From Allobosea sp. 12-68-7 (GTDB lineage Bacteria > Pseudomonadota > Alphaproteobacteria > Rhizobiales > Beijerinckiaceae), in NCBI GenBank assembly GCA_002279705.1, contig NCCO01000051.1, forward strand, positions 1-37,783: 37,783 nt of DNA, in the 5' to 3' direction. Below, in pieces: positions 23,727 through 32,838 of this stretch. Under the pieces are notes generated by a model. The model did not search any database. It saw only the letters and a list, made by a program, of their open reading frames with translations, and had not been told where the DNA came from. Position 1 is the first letter of the stretch. Each line of letters opens with the position of its first letter. A program made the position numbers and the translations under genes.

Positions 23727-25061
23727 TCAGGCGTAGCGGCGCGCGGCTGCACCATGGGCGCGCCTGATCGCGGCGAGGTCGAGGCCCGGGATCGCCCCAT
23801 CAACCACGCGCCAGCGCCCGGCGACCATGACGCGGTCGGCCCGGTGCGCGCCGCACAGCACCAGAGCCGCGACCGGGTCATGCGCGCCGGAGAAGCGCAG
23901 CTCGTCCAGCCGGTAGAGCGCGAGATCGGCCTGGAAGCCCGGCGCGATCGTGCCGATGTCGGAGCGGCCGAGGCAGCGCGCCGAGCCTTGCGTCGCCCAG
24001 CGGATGACGTCGCGGGCGGTCACGGCGGCAGCGCTCTCATAGCGCAGCCGGTTGATCAGCAGGGCGTGGCGCAGCTCCTCCATCAGGTTCGAGCCGTCAT
24101 TGGAGGCCGAGCCGTCGACGCCGAGCCCGAGCGGCGCTCCGGCCGCCTCCAGTTCGCGCGTGCGGCAGAAGCCGGAGGCGAGCACGCCGTTCGAGGTCGG
24201 GCAGTGGCAGACACCAACCCCGGCCCGGCCCAGCCGGTCGCATTCCTCGCAGGAGAAATGCACGCCATGCGCCAGCCAGGTCTTCGGCCGCATCCAGCCG
24301 GTCTCCTCGAGCAGGTCGAGCGGGCGCTTGCCGTAGACCTGGAGGCAATAGGCGTCCTCGTCCCTGGTCTCGGCGAGATGGGTGTGCAGCGGCGCATCGA
24401 AACGCGCCGCCAATTCCGCCGATTTCGCCATCAGGGAGGGCGTCACCGAAAAGGGCGAGCAGGGTGCCAGCGCGATCTGGATCATGCTGCCGGGCGCGGG
24501 ATCATGGAACAGCCGCAGCACGCGCTCGCTGTCGGCGAGGATCGTGTCCTCGTCCTGCACCACGGTGTCGGGCGGCAGCCCGCCATCCTTCTGCGACAGG
24601 TTCATCGAGCCACGCGAGATCGTGGCGCGGATGCCGAGCGCGCGCGCCTCCTCCACCGCGATGTCGACCGCGTCCTCCAGCCCCGGCGGGTACAGATAGT
24701 GATGGTCGGCCGCCGTGGTGCAGCCCGACAACAGCAGCTCCGCCAGCGCCGCCCGTACGGCGAGGCGCAGATCCTCAGGCGTCAGCCGCGCCCAGAGCGG
24801 GTAGAGCGCGGTGAGCCAGGGAAACAATTCACGGTCGATCGCGGCCGGATGGGCGCGCGTCAGCGTCTGGTAGAAGTGGTGATGGGTGTTGATCAGGCCG
24901 GGCAGGACGACATGCTCGGAGGCATCGAACACCCCATCCACCGGCGCGGCTGGCGTGGCCCCCGCCGCGACAAGCTCGGCGATGACGCCCCCCTCGACCA
25001 CGACACCGCACGAGGCGTTCTCGGCGACGATGCCGAGCGGGTTCCTGATCCAGAGGCGCAT
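23727..25061 (-). CDS. 8-oxoguanine deaminase (amidohydrolase superfamily)
   Basis: 444-residue zinc amidohydrolase related to atrazine/hydroxyatrazine hydrolases and guanine deaminases; best match by memory is the 8-oxoguanine deaminase group, which turns 8-oxoguanine to uric acid. Metal motif LPGLINTHHHFYQTL (His60, His62), HTHLAE, HGVHFSCEE and the late VDGSASNDGSN with the metal/catalytic Asp. Cysteine-rich CHCPTSNGVLASG matches the substrate-loop region of this group. ATG at 25061 follows GGAA. Exact substrate (8-oxoguanine, isocytosine or triazine) is inferred. Confidence 0.85.
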   Translation of the reverse strand: MRLWIRNPLGIVAENASCGVVVEGGVIAELVAAGATPAAPVDGVFDASEHVVLPGLINTHHHFYQTLTRAHPAAIDRELFPWLTALYPLWARLTPEDLRLAVRAALAELLLSGCTTAADHHYLYPPGLEDAVDIAVEEARALGIRATISRGSMNLSQKDGGLPPDTVVQDEDTILADSERVLRLFHDPAPGSMIQIALAPCSPFSVTPSLMAKSAELAARFDAPLHTHLAETRDEDAYCLQVYGKRPLDLLEETGWMRPKTWLAHGVHFSCEECDRLGRAGVGVCHCPTSNGVLASGFCRTRELEAAGAPLGLGVDGSASNDGSNLMEELRHALLINRLRYESAAAVTARDVIRWATQGSARCLGRSDIGTIAPGFQADLALYRLDELRFSGAHDPVAALVLCGAHRADRVMVAGRWRVVDGAIPGLDLAAIRRAHGAAARRYA

Positions 25062-25133
25062 GGGAATTCCGGCAGGTTGGCGAAGTCGTGAGCGACACTG
25101 CCGCCGCGACCGGGCGAGGTAAAGCGTCGCGCC

Positions 25134-25418
25134 TCAATCCCAGGGCTGGTCGACCTTGCAGCGATAGCCGACGAAGCACTGCGGATTGTCGCGGCTCGGC
25201 ACGAAGGCGGGCTCGAGGAACTCTCCATGCGCGCAGAAGCGGCGGTCCCGCACGAAGCGGTCATAGGTGAAGCCGCCGGTGCCGAGCACGATCGCGCCGT
25301 TTGCCGCGACGCTCTGGCGGTTGGCGGCGCAGCTGCGGTCGGGGGTGGAGGGACGCGATTGCGCCAGCGCGGGCGCGGCTGCGAGCAGGAGCAGCAGGGA
25401 CAGGGTCAGGTGCTTCAT
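25134..25418 (-). CDS. Small secreted protein of unknown function
   Basis: 94 residues with a clear signal peptide (MKHLTLSLLLLLAAAPALAQ, cleavage after ALA near residue 19). The mature part has four cysteines (in RSCAAN, RFCAHG, PQCFVG, YRCKVD), suggesting two disulfides in the periplasm. Not recognised. ATG 25418 follows GGAGG in the sense strand (reverse of CCTCC at 25424). Confidence 0.72.
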   Translation of the reverse strand: MKHLTLSLLLLLAAAPALAQSRPSTPDRSCAANRQSVAANGAIVLGTGGFTYDRFVRDRRFCAHGEFLEPAFVPSRDNPQCFVGYRCKVDQPWD

Positions 25419-25606
25419 GGGGGCCTCCGGCCGGTTCGGGGCATCGTTGCCCACTCTAACACGGCCGGCGGCGTCGCGTTCCAGTGGACGGGACGAGCCA
25501 CGGGCGCCGGCCACGCAGGGGCGAGGCCAGCCCGTGCGCCTTGACGGCGGGGCGCTCATCCGCCATCGCTCCCGCGTTTTCCCCAGACGCACGCCGGAGC
25601 CACGCC

Positions 25607-26449
25607 ATGTCGCTGACCGATCTCGCCGCCACCATCGACGCCGCCTGGGAGGCCCGGGCCGAGATCGGCCTCAACACCAAGGGCGCGGTGCGCGAGGCGG
25701 TCGAGCAGGCGATCGAGATGTTGGACGCCGGCACCGCTCGCGTGGCCGAGAAGCAGGGCACGGAGTGGGTCGTCCACCAGTGGCTGAAGAAGGCGGTGCT
25801 GCTCTCCTTCCGCCTGACCGACAACATGATCATCGCCAACGGCCCCGGCGACGCCGTGTTCTGGGACAAGGTTCCCTCCAAGTTCGCCGGCTGGGGCGAG
25901 AACCGCTTCCGCGCCGCGGGCTTCCGCGTCGTGCCGCCGGCGGCTGCGCGCAAGGGCTCGTTCCTGGCGCCCAACGTCGTGCTGATGCCCTCCTTCGTCA
26001 ACATCGGCGCCTATGTCGACTCCGGCACCATGGTCGACACCTGGGCGACCGTCGGCTCCTGCGCCCAGATCGGCAAGAACGTGCATCTCTCGGGCGGTGT
26101 CGGCATCGGCGGCGTGCTCGAGCCGCTGCAGGCCAATCCGACCATCATCGAGGACAACTGCTTCATCGGCGCCCGCTCAGAGGTCGTCGAGGGCGTCATC
26201 GTCGGCGAGGGCTCGGTGCTCTCGATGGGCGTCTTCATCTCGGCCTCGACCAAGATCGTCGACCGCGCCACCGGCCAGATCCACATCGGCAAGGTGCCGC
26301 CCTATTCGGTCGTGGTGCCGGGTTCCCTGCCGGGCAAGCCCTTCCCGGACGGCACGCCGGGCCCCTCGCTCTCCTGCGCCGTCATCGTCAAGACGGTCGA
26401 CGCCCAGACACGCTCGAAGACCGGCATCAACGAGCTGCTGCGGGATTGA
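25607..26449 (+). CDS. dapD: 2,3,4,5-tetrahydropyridine-2,6-dicarboxylate N-succinyltransferase DapD
   Basis: Succinyl-CoA-dependent step of the lysine / meso-diaminopimelate pathway. 280 residues: N-terminal helical domain (about 1-95), then a left-handed beta helix of hexapeptide repeats from about 118 to 240 ([60 protein letters not shown]), and a C-terminal [13 protein letters not shown]. Start at ATG 25607 gives the standard [15 protein letters not shown]. Housekeeping gene; the usual neighbour dapE is not in the window. Confidence 0.96.
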   Translation: MSLTDLAATIDAAWEARAEIGLNTKGAVREAVEQAIEMLDAGTARVAEKQGTEWVVHQWLKKAVLLSFRLTDNMIIANGPGDAVFWDKVPSKFAGWGENRFRAAGFRVVPPAAARKGSFLAPNVVLMPSFVNIGAYVDSGTMVDTWATVGSCAQIGKNVHLSGGVGIGGVLEPLQANPTIIEDNCFIGARSEVVEGVIVGEGSVLSMGVFISASTKIVDRATGQIHIGKVPPYSVVVPGSLPGKPFPDGTPGPSLSCAVIVKTVDAQTRSKTGINELLRD

Positions 26450-26463
26450 TCGACTGCCTCCTC

Positions 26464-26548
26464 GTCGTTGCGAGGAGGCAAAGCCGACGAAGCAATCCAG
26501 AGCGGCCGCGCGCTTCAGTCTGGATTGCTTCGCTACGCTCGCAATGAC
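26464..26548. repeat. Family A palindrome between convergent dapD and DUF1269 gene
   Basis: Left arm GTCGTTGCGAGGAGGCAAAG ... CAATCCAG (26464-26500), right arm CTGGATTGCTTCGCTACGCT ... (26520-26548). Diverged subtype like the cobG copy. Could terminate both convergent genes. Confidence 0.88.
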
Positions 26549-26571
26549 GGGTTGCCCTCACCCCAACAGTT

Positions 26572-27084
26572 TCATCCGCCCGCGGCCGGCGCCGCCGCAC
26601 TCACCCCCGCCAGCGCGTCGCGCAGGGCCTGCTCGCGGGTGTGGTCGAGCGAGGTCTTCAGCACCGTGCCGCCGGTGCCCTTGATCGCTTCCAGCACCTT
26701 GTCGCCGGTGACGCGCTGGACCAGCACGAACAGCGCCGCATTGCCAGGCTGCAGGCTGCCGGCGAGATCCTTCATGAAGGCGTCGTTGACGCCGTAGTCG
26801 GTCAACGCCCCGCCGAGCGCGCCCGAGGCGGCGCCGAGGGCCGCGCCGGCCAGCGGCATCAGGAAGATCGCGCCGATCAGCAGGCCCCAGAAGGAGCCCG
26901 AGGCCGCGCCCATGGCGGTGGTGTTGAGCAGCTGGTTCAGCTTCACCTTGCCGCCCTCCTGCATCACCGCGATGGCGGCGTCGCCGATCTCGATCAGATA
27001 TTCCTTCTGCAGCGCAAAGAGCTTCTGGCGCATCTCCTCGGCGCGGGCTTCGGTCGGGTAGACGATGACGACGAGATCGGACAT
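26572..27084 (-). CDS. DUF1269 family membrane protein
   Basis: 170-residue protein: N-terminal soluble part (LVVIVYPTEARAEEMRQKL), a central glycine/alanine-rich hydrophobic segment (about residues 62-95, SFWGLLIGAIFLMPLAGAALG) resembling the glycine-zipper-like membrane segment of DUF1269 proteins, and a C-terminal soluble part with ALFVLVQRVTGDKVLEAI. Molecular role is not established for this family. ATG 27084 follows GGAGAG. Confidence 0.85.
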   Translation of the reverse strand: MSDLVVIVYPTEARAEEMRQKLFALQKEYLIEIGDAAIAVMQEGGKVKLNQLLNTTAMGAASGSFWGLLIGAIFLMPLAGAALGAASGALGGALTDYGVNDAFMKDLAGSLQPGNAALFVLVQRVTGDKVLEAIKGTGGTVLKTSLDHTREQALRDALAGVSAAAPAAGG

Positions 27085-27183
27085 GGGGCTCTCCTGCCGC
27101 GGATGGGGTCGCAGACTAGACCGCGGTTCTTGACGGGTCTGTGGCGAGGCTAGCCGAAAGCGGAGGGCCCGGCGCGATCTGAA

Positions 27184-28692
27184 TCAATCGACCGCCCGCG
27201 CCTTGGCGGCCTGGACCGCGCCGCTGCGCAGCGGCAGTTCCTCCATCCGCAGCAGGAAGCCGAGCGCGCAGGCGAAGCCGAGGCAGGTCGCGGCGAAGAC
27301 ATACTGGAACAGCCGCACCATGGTGTCGCGATCGACGCCGTCGAGCCGGATGGACTCATGCGACAGGCCCGGCCCGGCGCCGCCGATGCCGCCGAGCACG
27401 ATGGCCCCGAAGATCGCCACGATCAGCGCCCCGCCGATCTGGCGGAAGAAGTTCGCCGCCCCCGTCGCGGTGCCCAGCTGATGCGGCAGGACCGCGTTCT
27501 GGATCGAGACGGTCGCGACCGGCAGCATCGTGCCGAGCCCGAGGCTGATCAGCGCGAGCAGCGCACAGAAGGGCACGAGCGGCATCCGCCCGGCCTGCCA
27601 GGCCAGCAGCGCCACCCCGACCAGCGCGACGCTGAGCCCGATCACCGGCACGCGCTTGTAATGCGTCAGTCGCGTCATCGCCCGACCCGACAGGGTCGCG
27701 CCCATGACCGTGCCCACCGTCAGCGGCAGCAGGCCGAGCCCCGAGGAGGCGGCACTCAGACCCATCACGCTCTCGAAATAGATCGGCAGGTAGATCGTCA
27801 GGCCGATGAAGGTGCCCATGCCGAATCCGGCCGCGATCGTGCCCATCCGCACCACCTTGTTGGCGAGGATGTCGAGCGGGATCAGCGGCTCCTGCGCGGT
27901 GCGCAACCGCCAGGCGAAGGCGAGCCAGAGCAGGAGCGACAGCGCCACCAGCCCGCCGATGGGTGCGGACGCCCAGGGGTAATGGGTGCCGCCCCAAGAG
28001 AGCGCCAGCAGCAGCGTCATCGTCGCGCTGGTGATCAGCACGGCGCCGAGCAAATCGAGCCTGTGGGGCCGCTCGTGTCGCGGCAGCCGCTTCAGCGCCG
28101 AGCTCGTCATCGCATAGGCGGCCGCGCCCAGCGGCAGGTTGATCCAGAAGATCACCGACCAGTGCAGCCGTTCCGCGATGACGCCGCCCAGCACGGGTCC
28201 GAGCAGCGAGGACGCCATGAAGACGGAGGCGATATAGACCTGGTAGCGCCCGCGCTCCTTGGGCGAGACCATGTCGGCGACGATGGTCTGCGCCAGCGCG
28301 ATCAACCCGCCGCCGCCGAGGCCCTGGACGAAGCGCGCCAGCACCAGGAGCCAGAGCGAGGGCGCCAGCGCGCAGGCGAGCGAGCCCGCCATGAACACGG
28401 CGATGCCGCTGAGCAGCACGACGCGCCGGCCATGGATGTCGGCGAGCTTGCCGTAGAGCGGTGTCACCGCGGTCGAGGCCAGGAGATAGGCCGTCACCAC
28501 CCAGGGCAGATGGGTGACGTCGCCGAGCTCACGCCCGATCGTCGGCATCGCGGTGGCGACGATGGTCTGGTCGAGCGCCGCCAGGAACATGGCGAGCATG
28601 ATGCCGAACAGGATGCTGCGGATGTCCTCATGCCGCATCGGCGCCTGCGTGGCCGCCGCCTGATGCGCCGGGGGGTCGACCCGCTGATCCAT
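27184..28692 (-). CDS. MFS drug efflux transporter, DHA2 (14-helix, EmrB/QacA-like)
   Basis: 502-residue inner-membrane proton-driven exporter. Motif D1 LDQTIVATAMPTIGREL near residues 43-59, motif A GKLADIHGRRVVLL near 86, motif C GPVLGGVIAERLHW near 160, and about 14 hydrophobic helices. Probable substrates are hydrophobic drugs or other toxic compounds. The ATG at 28692 has no strong Shine-Dalgarno; ATG 28638 (MRHEDIRS) is an alternative. No emrA-type adaptor or regulator lies beside it; the nearest plus-strand gene is a glycosyltransferase. Confidence 0.9.
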   Translation of the reverse strand: MDQRVDPPAHQAAATQAPMRHEDIRSILFGIMLAMFLAALDQTIVATAMPTIGRELGDVTHLPWVVTAYLLASTAVTPLYGKLADIHGRRVVLLSGIAVFMAGSLACALAPSLWLLVLARFVQGLGGGGLIALAQTIVADMVSPKERGRYQVYIASVFMASSLLGPVLGGVIAERLHWSVIFWINLPLGAAAYAMTSSALKRLPRHERPHRLDLLGAVLITSATMTLLLALSWGGTHYPWASAPIGGLVALSLLLWLAFAWRLRTAQEPLIPLDILANKVVRMGTIAAGFGMGTFIGLTIYLPIYFESVMGLSAASSGLGLLPLTVGTVMGATLSGRAMTRLTHYKRVPVIGLSVALVGVALLAWQAGRMPLVPFCALLALISLGLGTMLPVATVSIQNAVLPHQLGTATGAANFFRQIGGALIVAIFGAIVLGGIGGAGPGLSHESIRLDGVDRDTMVRLFQYVFAATCLGFACALGFLLRMEELPLRSGAVQAAKARAVD

Positions 28693-29082
28693 GAAGTGCC
28701 GTGCCTGCCCGTGCGTCTGAAGGGGGCGCCAGTTTAGGTGGCGGCCCGGCCATGCACCAGAGGCGGGGCTAGCGGAGCCGGTCTGGCGGCCATGCGCTGC
28801 GGCATGACACCGAAGCGGGACCGCCCGGTCTTATTTCCGCCGCGACCTTACAATCTCAGGTCGGCTTCCCCATGTCGGATTCACGGTCGACGCGAGTAGC
28901 CGCCTTTGCGGCTGCTGCCATTCGTCACGGCCGGCCTCGAGACAAGACCCTATTCGGCCGCGCTTCCCGTCGGGAGGCGAGGAGTGCTGTCGCGCATCGG
29001 TTGCCGGAGCGCGACCGAGGCGTGGGCCGTCACGCGCGCCATCGTTCTGATCCTCTTCGCTCCCGCTTCAAGGACACACACG
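28693..29082. other. Intergenic stretch before the glycosyltransferase
   Basis: About 390 bp between divergent genes. Open frames here (for example ATG 28872 and TTG 28906) encode arginine-rich, low-information sequence and I do not accept them. It should hold the promoters of the exporter and glycosyltransferase; I see no convincing -35/-10 pair or terminator. Confidence 0.5.
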
Positions 29083-30003
29083 TTGATCGCTTATCTGGTT
29101 CTGGTCCACCGGTATCCCGCGCAGTTCAAGCGCATGTTCAAGTCGATCTACGATCCCGCCAATAACTATCTGATCCATGTCGACAAGAATTCCGGGCCCG
29201 AGCTCGAAGCCGATATCCGGCGCTACCTGCGCGGCTTTCCCAACAGTGCCATCCTGACCAGCCATCACGCCCGCTGGGGCGGATACAGCCTCGTCGATGC
29301 CGAGTTGCGCGGCATGGCGCAGCTGCTGGAAATGGGCGCCGACTGGGAGTTCTTCGTCAATCTCAGTGGCCAGGACTACCCGCTCAAGAGCCAGGACGAG
29401 ATCGCCACTTTCCTGAAGCGCAACCGCGGCAAGGAGTTCATCAAGGTCCTCGACCAGCGCAAGGCGCGGCCCGAGACGATGACGCGGGTCAGCCGCTATG
29501 TCGTCGAGTTCGAGAAGCGCATCGTCCGGACACCCTTCCCGCGCGCCTTCATGGCCGGCGTCTCGCCCTATATCGGCAATCAGTGGATGATCGTGAGCCG
29601 GCGCTTCTGCGAGTTCGTCTGCCACGACCCGGAAGCAGAGCGCTACAAGGCCTTCTACCGCAACACCTTCATTGCCGACGAGGGCTTCTTCCAGACGGTG
29701 ATGATGAACACGGCCGAGCATGGCGAGGTCGTCAGCGACGATCTGCGCATGATCGACTGGGTCCCGGACGGCGACATCAAGCTGCGTCCGCGCACCTATC
29801 TCGCATCCGACGCGCCGGAGCTTCTGGCGAGCCCGTGCCTCTTCGCCCGCAAGTTCGACGCGACGGTCGACGACGCGGTCCTCGGCCTCCTCGACGAGCG
29901 TCTGCGCGCCGATGAACGGCCGCCCACCCCCGCGCGCCGGCCGTCGCCCGTTCCGGTCCACGTCTCGGTGCCGGTCTCCCAGGCCGCGTTCCTGGCGTCC
30001 TGA
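29083..30003 (+). CDS. GT14-type glycosyltransferase (core-2/I-branching enzyme family)
   Basis: 306-residue protein of the beta-1,6-N-acetylglucosaminyltransferase family (xylosyltransferase/core-2 branch), in bacteria probably acting on surface polysaccharide or glycoprotein. Typical N-terminus IAYLVLVHRYPAQFKRM, IHVDKNSG, SHHARWGGYSLVDAEL, FFVNLSGQDYPLKSQDE and FIADEGFFQTVMMN with the acidic Asp-Glu pair. I place the start at TTG 29083, 11 nt after AAGGA, because homologues begin at this point; earlier in-frame residues look non-coding. A Pro-rich tail (about residues 278-295) ends the protein. No other polysaccharide gene is adjacent. Confidence 0.82.
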   Translation: MIAYLVLVHRYPAQFKRMFKSIYDPANNYLIHVDKNSGPELEADIRRYLRGFPNSAILTSHHARWGGYSLVDAELRGMAQLLEMGADWEFFVNLSGQDYPLKSQDEIATFLKRNRGKEFIKVLDQRKARPETMTRVSRYVVEFEKRIVRTPFPRAFMAGVSPYIGNQWMIVSRRFCEFVCHDPEAERYKAFYRNTFIADEGFFQTVMMNTAEHGEVVSDDLRMIDWVPDGDIKLRPRTYLASDAPELLASPCLFARKFDATVDDAVLGLLDERLRADERPPTPARRPSPVPVHVSVPVSQAAFLAS

Positions 30004-30030
30004 GCCGCAGCCGAAAGCAGAAAGTCGATC

Positions 30031-30300
30031 ATGGCACTGAATTTTCCCAATCCCGTCCGCAGCTTCGATCCCGGCCGCTCCTGCGTCAGCTTCTGGGGCT
30101 CCGACGCCTCGCTCGAGATCGCCTTCCAGATCGAGATCGACGCGCTGCGCCGGCTCGGCGCCGAGCCGGGCGAGGCCCAGATGCTGGCGACCTTCGACAG
30201 CCATCGCGACGCCATCCTGAGCGCGGCCGCAGCGGCCTATGGCCGCCACAAGGGCAGCTATCACCGGCTCACCGTGGCCGACATCGTCGGGAAGGGCTGA
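30031..30300 (+). CDS. DUF1488 family protein
   Basis: 89 residues, small soluble protein, starting MALNFPNPVRSFDPGRSCVSFWGSDAS and holding the DUF1488-like core IAFQIEIDALRRLG and FDSHRDAILSAAAAAYGRH. Function unknown. ATG 30031 follows GAAAGCAGAAAG. It lies 27 bp after the glycosyltransferase and 4 bp before the next small gene, so the three may be co-transcribed. Confidence 0.8.
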   Translation: MALNFPNPVRSFDPGRSCVSFWGSDASLEIAFQIEIDALRRLGAEPGEAQMLATFDSHRDAILSAAAAAYGRHKGSYHRLTVADIVGKG

Positions 30301-30304
30301 CGAC

Positions 30305-30523
30305 ATGGCGCGTCCCCCCTACAAGCTCGGCGATCTGGTCCAGCTCACCGCCGGCTTCCACAACCAGGTCCGGCCCGGCCCCTTCGAGATCACGCGGCTG
30401 ATGCCGCCGCGCGACAACAAGGAGGAGCAGTACCGCGTCCGCGGCCCCGACGGCCTCGAGCGCGCGGTGGGCCATCACGAGATCGAGGAGGAGATCCCGC
30501 TTCCGGGCGGGGCTTCGGGTTAG
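30305..30523 (+). CDS. Small conserved hypothetical protein
   Basis: 72-residue charged protein (MARPPYKLGDLVQL ... EEQYRVRGPDGLERAVGHHEIE). Looks like a short beta-rich fold similar to small SH3-like proteins common in alphaproteobacteria; no function assigned. ATG 30305 follows GGGAAGG of the preceding gene end (gap 4 bp), consistent with an operon with the DUF1488 gene. Confidence 0.75.
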   Translation: MARPPYKLGDLVQLTAGFHNQVRPGPFEITRLMPPRDNKEEQYRVRGPDGLERAVGHHEIEEEIPLPGGASG

Positions 30524-31068
30524 GCAGGGAGCGCCCCGGCGTCATTCTCGGGCGACGCGAAGCGACGACCCGAGAATCTCCTGCCGGAGATGCGCCGGAG
30601 CCTTCTCGTCGCGAGATGCTCGGGTCGAGCCCGAGCATGACGCTGGCAACCGGGAAGCTTATCCCCGGCGCACGGACCCATGCCTATTCTCCCCTCGCTC
30701 TCCCCGACCGAGGGGGCTTCGCGAGGCGTCGTGTGGCCGGGGAGAGGCGGTGTCCATGGGGGAGGGCCGTCGCGGGCTCGACGCCATGGAGGGACCGTCG
30801 TCGTTCGGGCCGAACAGGCAGGCCCCGTCCTTTGCCGGACTTAAAACACGACGCCGGGACCATCAGACAACTGCGCGCGGGGCGAGGTGGCGGCTGTTGG
30901 CGCTGCTTCGACACGACACTCGACATCGACATCGGCACGCAGCCGTCGACTGCGACGCCACCATCGTCCCGCGCATCCCCTTGGATTCGCTTCAAGACCC
31001 GAAAACCTCGCGGCAGAGAGCCGGCCGGGGCTTTCGGTGCTATGATGACCTGCAACCGGAGGAGGCTC
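30524..31068. other. Long intergenic region with one palindrome
   Basis: About 545 bp. It holds a palindromic element at 30541-30641; the rest (30642-31068) shows no acceptable gene, and the open frames there are arginine-rich shadows. The 3' end carries GGAGGAGG, the ribosome site of the hydrolase at 31069. Confidence 0.5.
30541..30641. repeat. Palindromic element (GTCATTCTCGGG type, family C relative)
   Basis: Starts GTCATTCTCGGG and ends CCCGAGCATGAC, with internal complementary pairs (CGACCCGAGAAT; GATGCTCGGGTCG). Same plan as family C but a different core sequence. Confidence 0.8.
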
Positions 31069-31599
31069 ATGCCCCTGCTCAGCGCCAGCGACTCGACCCT
31101 CGTCCTGATCGACTTCCAGGCCCGGCTGATGCCGGCGATCCATGAGGGACCGGCCCTCGTCGCCCATGCGCAGAGGCTGGTCGCGGCGGCCGGCCTGCTC
31201 GGTGTGCCGATCGTGATGACCGAGCAGAACCCGGCGGGGCTGGGGGGCACGGTGCCGGAGCTGGCCGGCGCCGGGCCGGTGATCGCCAAGACGAGCTTCG
31301 ACGCGTGTGCGGAGGGAGCCTTCCTCGAGGCGCTGGCGGGCGACGGGCAGATCGTGCTCTGCGGCTGCGAGGCGCATGTCTGCCTCGGCCAGACCGCGCT
31401 CACCCTGCTCGCCCATCGCCGCCGCGTCGCCGTGGTGCAGGACGCCAGCGGATCGCGCCGCCCGGAGTCGAAGGACGCCGCCATGGCCCGCCTCGCGCGC
31501 CACGGCGCCGAGATCGTCACCACCGAGATGGTGATCTTCGAATGGCTGCGTGACGCCGGGCATCCCCGCTTCCGCGAGGCGCTGAAGTTGGTGAAGTAG
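31069..31599 (+). CDS. Isochorismatase-fold cysteine hydrolase
   Basis: 176-residue hydrolase of the isochorismatase superfamily (YcaC-like/nicotinamidase-like), cleaving an ester or amide of unknown identity. The catalytic triad is visible: Asp15 in LVLIDFQARL, Lys74 in VIAKTSFDA, and nucleophile Cys105 in GCEAHVCLGQT. An unusually good GGAGGAGG precedes ATG 31069, fixing the start. Divergent neighbour of the liv-type transporter (convergent to livM end). No evidence for a specific substrate. Confidence 0.88.
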   Translation: MPLLSASDSTLVLIDFQARLMPAIHEGPALVAHAQRLVAAAGLLGVPIVMTEQNPAGLGGTVPELAGAGPVIAKTSFDACAEGAFLEALAGDGQIVLCGCEAHVCLGQTALTLLAHRRRVAVVQDASGSRRPESKDAAMARLARHGAEIVTTEMVIFEWLRDAGHPRFREALKLVK

Positions 31600-31631
31600 G
31601 GCGGACTGGCGGAGAAAAACACAAACCTGCC

Positions 31632-31720
31632 GTCATTCCGGCCGCAGCGAAGCGGAGCGCCGGAATCCATCGCAAAGCTCCGGTGGCCTTCGATGGATCC
31701 CAGGGCAAGCCCGGGATGAC
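31632..31720. repeat. Family C palindromic element between hydrolase and livM
   Basis: GTCATTCCGG ... CCGGAATCCATCG paired with CGATGGATCC ... CCGGGATGAC. The stem is imperfect (CCGGAAT against CCGGGAT). It sits between convergent genes. Confidence 0.88.
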
Positions 31721-31745
31721 GGCGAGATTGCGATCAGCGTCCGCC

Positions 31746-32735
31746 CTAGAGCGGCTTCCGGATCCATTTCGAGATCACGCCGACGAGGCCCTCGCGGAAG
31801 GTCATGACGCAGATCACGAAGATCACGCCCTGCACCACCGTGACCCAGGCGCCCAGCCCGGCGAGGTAGTTCTGCATGGAGACGATGACGATCGCGCCCG
31901 CGATCGGCCCGAAGACGGTGCCGAGCCCGCCGACCAGCGTCATCAGCACGACCTCGCCCGACATCGACCAGTGCACGTCGGTCAGCGACGCCAGCTGGAA
32001 GACGATCGCCTTGGTCGAGCCGGCGAGCCCCGCCAGGCTGGCCGAGAGCACGAAGACGGCGAGCTTGTACTGGTTGGCGCGGTAGCCGAGCGAGATCGCG
32101 CGCGGCTCGTTGTCCCGGATCGCCTTGCAGACCTGCCCGAAGGGCGAGTGGATGATTCGGTAGATCGCCAGCAGCCCGGCCATGAAGATCGCCGCGACGA
32201 GCCAGTACAGCGTGCGGTCGTCGGCGAGGTTGATCAGCCCGAAGAGATGGCCGCGCGGCACCGCCTGGATGCCGTCCTCGCCGCCGGTGAAACGCGGCGT
32301 CTGCAGCGAGAAGAAATACACCATCTGCGCCAGGGCCAGCGTGATCATGGCGAAATAGATGCCCTGCCGCCGGATCGCCAGCGCGCCGAAGACGAGGCCG
32401 AGCCCGCCCGAGACGGCCGTGCCGAGCAGGATCGCCAGTTCCGGCGTCAGGCCCCAGTTCTTGGCAGTGAAGGCGCAGACATAGCTCGCCATGCCGAAAT
32501 AGGCGGCGTGGCCGAAGGAGAGCAGGCCGCCATAGCCGAGCAGCAGATTGAAGGCGAGCGCGAACAGCGCGAAGCACAGGACCTTCATGACGAAGACCGG
32601 ATAGGCCACGAAGGGGGCGATCACGAGGGCGATCGCGATGCCGATCATGATGGCGCGGTGCAGGCGCAGCGTGCCCTTGTCGGCCTCGCCCGGCAGGGCG
32701 GCGGCGGGGGCTTCGGTGGCGGCGATGTCGGCCAT
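31746..32735 (-). CDS. livM: Branched-chain amino acid-type ABC transporter permease LivM
   Basis: 329-residue inner-membrane permease of the LivM class, pairing with LivH to import branched-chain amino acids or related amides. Multiple hydrophobic helices and the signature stretches FALFALAFNLLLGYGGLLSFGHAAYFG, AIRRQGIYFAMITLALAQ and SIGYRA-like ISLGYRANQYKLAVF and VVLMTLVGGLGTVFGP. The ATG at 32735 (MADIAATEA) is fixed by GGAGG 7 nt upstream; the GTG at 32750 is rejected because it would include that site. Last gene of the liv set; a family-A palindrome separates it from livH. Confidence 0.93.
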   Translation of the reverse strand: MADIAATEAPAAALPGEADKGTLRLHRAIMIGIAIALVIAPFVAYPVFVMKVLCFALFALAFNLLLGYGGLLSFGHAAYFGMASYVCAFTAKNWGLTPELAILLGTAVSGGLGLVFGALAIRRQGIYFAMITLALAQMVYFFSLQTPRFTGGEDGIQAVPRGHLFGLINLADDRTLYWLVAAIFMAGLLAIYRIIHSPFGQVCKAIRDNEPRAISLGYRANQYKLAVFVLSASLAGLAGSTKAIVFQLASLTDVHWSMSGEVVLMTLVGGLGTVFGPIAGAIVIVSMQNYLAGLGAWVTVVQGVIFVICVMTFREGLVGVISKWIRKPL

Positions 32736-32752
32736 GGTCAAATCCTCCACCC

Positions 32753-32828
32753 GTCATTGCGAGCGTAGCGAAGCAATCCAGGAGTCGTGGCGCAGGAAGC
32801 TGGATTGCTTCGCTGCGCTCGCAATGAC
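32753..32828. repeat. Family A palindrome between livH and livM
   Basis: Arms 32753-32781 and 32800-32828, 29 bp each, with one mismatch (GAGCGTAGCG against CGCTGCGCTC). It lies inside the transporter operon just upstream of the livM ribosome site, so it could affect relative expression or mRNA stability. Confidence 0.93.
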
Positions 32829-32838
32829 GAGAACCTCA

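Noticed and set aside
27358-28737. A 459-codon plus-strand frame opposite the MFS exporter
   Set aside because: His/Arg/Gln-rich shadow of a clear 14-helix transporter.
28872-29165. Small 97-codon gene before the glycosyltransferase
   Set aside because: Arginine-rich, overlaps the better-supported glycosyltransferase, no recognisable features.
6901-32828. Palindromic repeats as a CRISPR array
   Set aside because: They are dispersed single inverted repeats of several families at irregular distances, with no regular spacers or cas genes.
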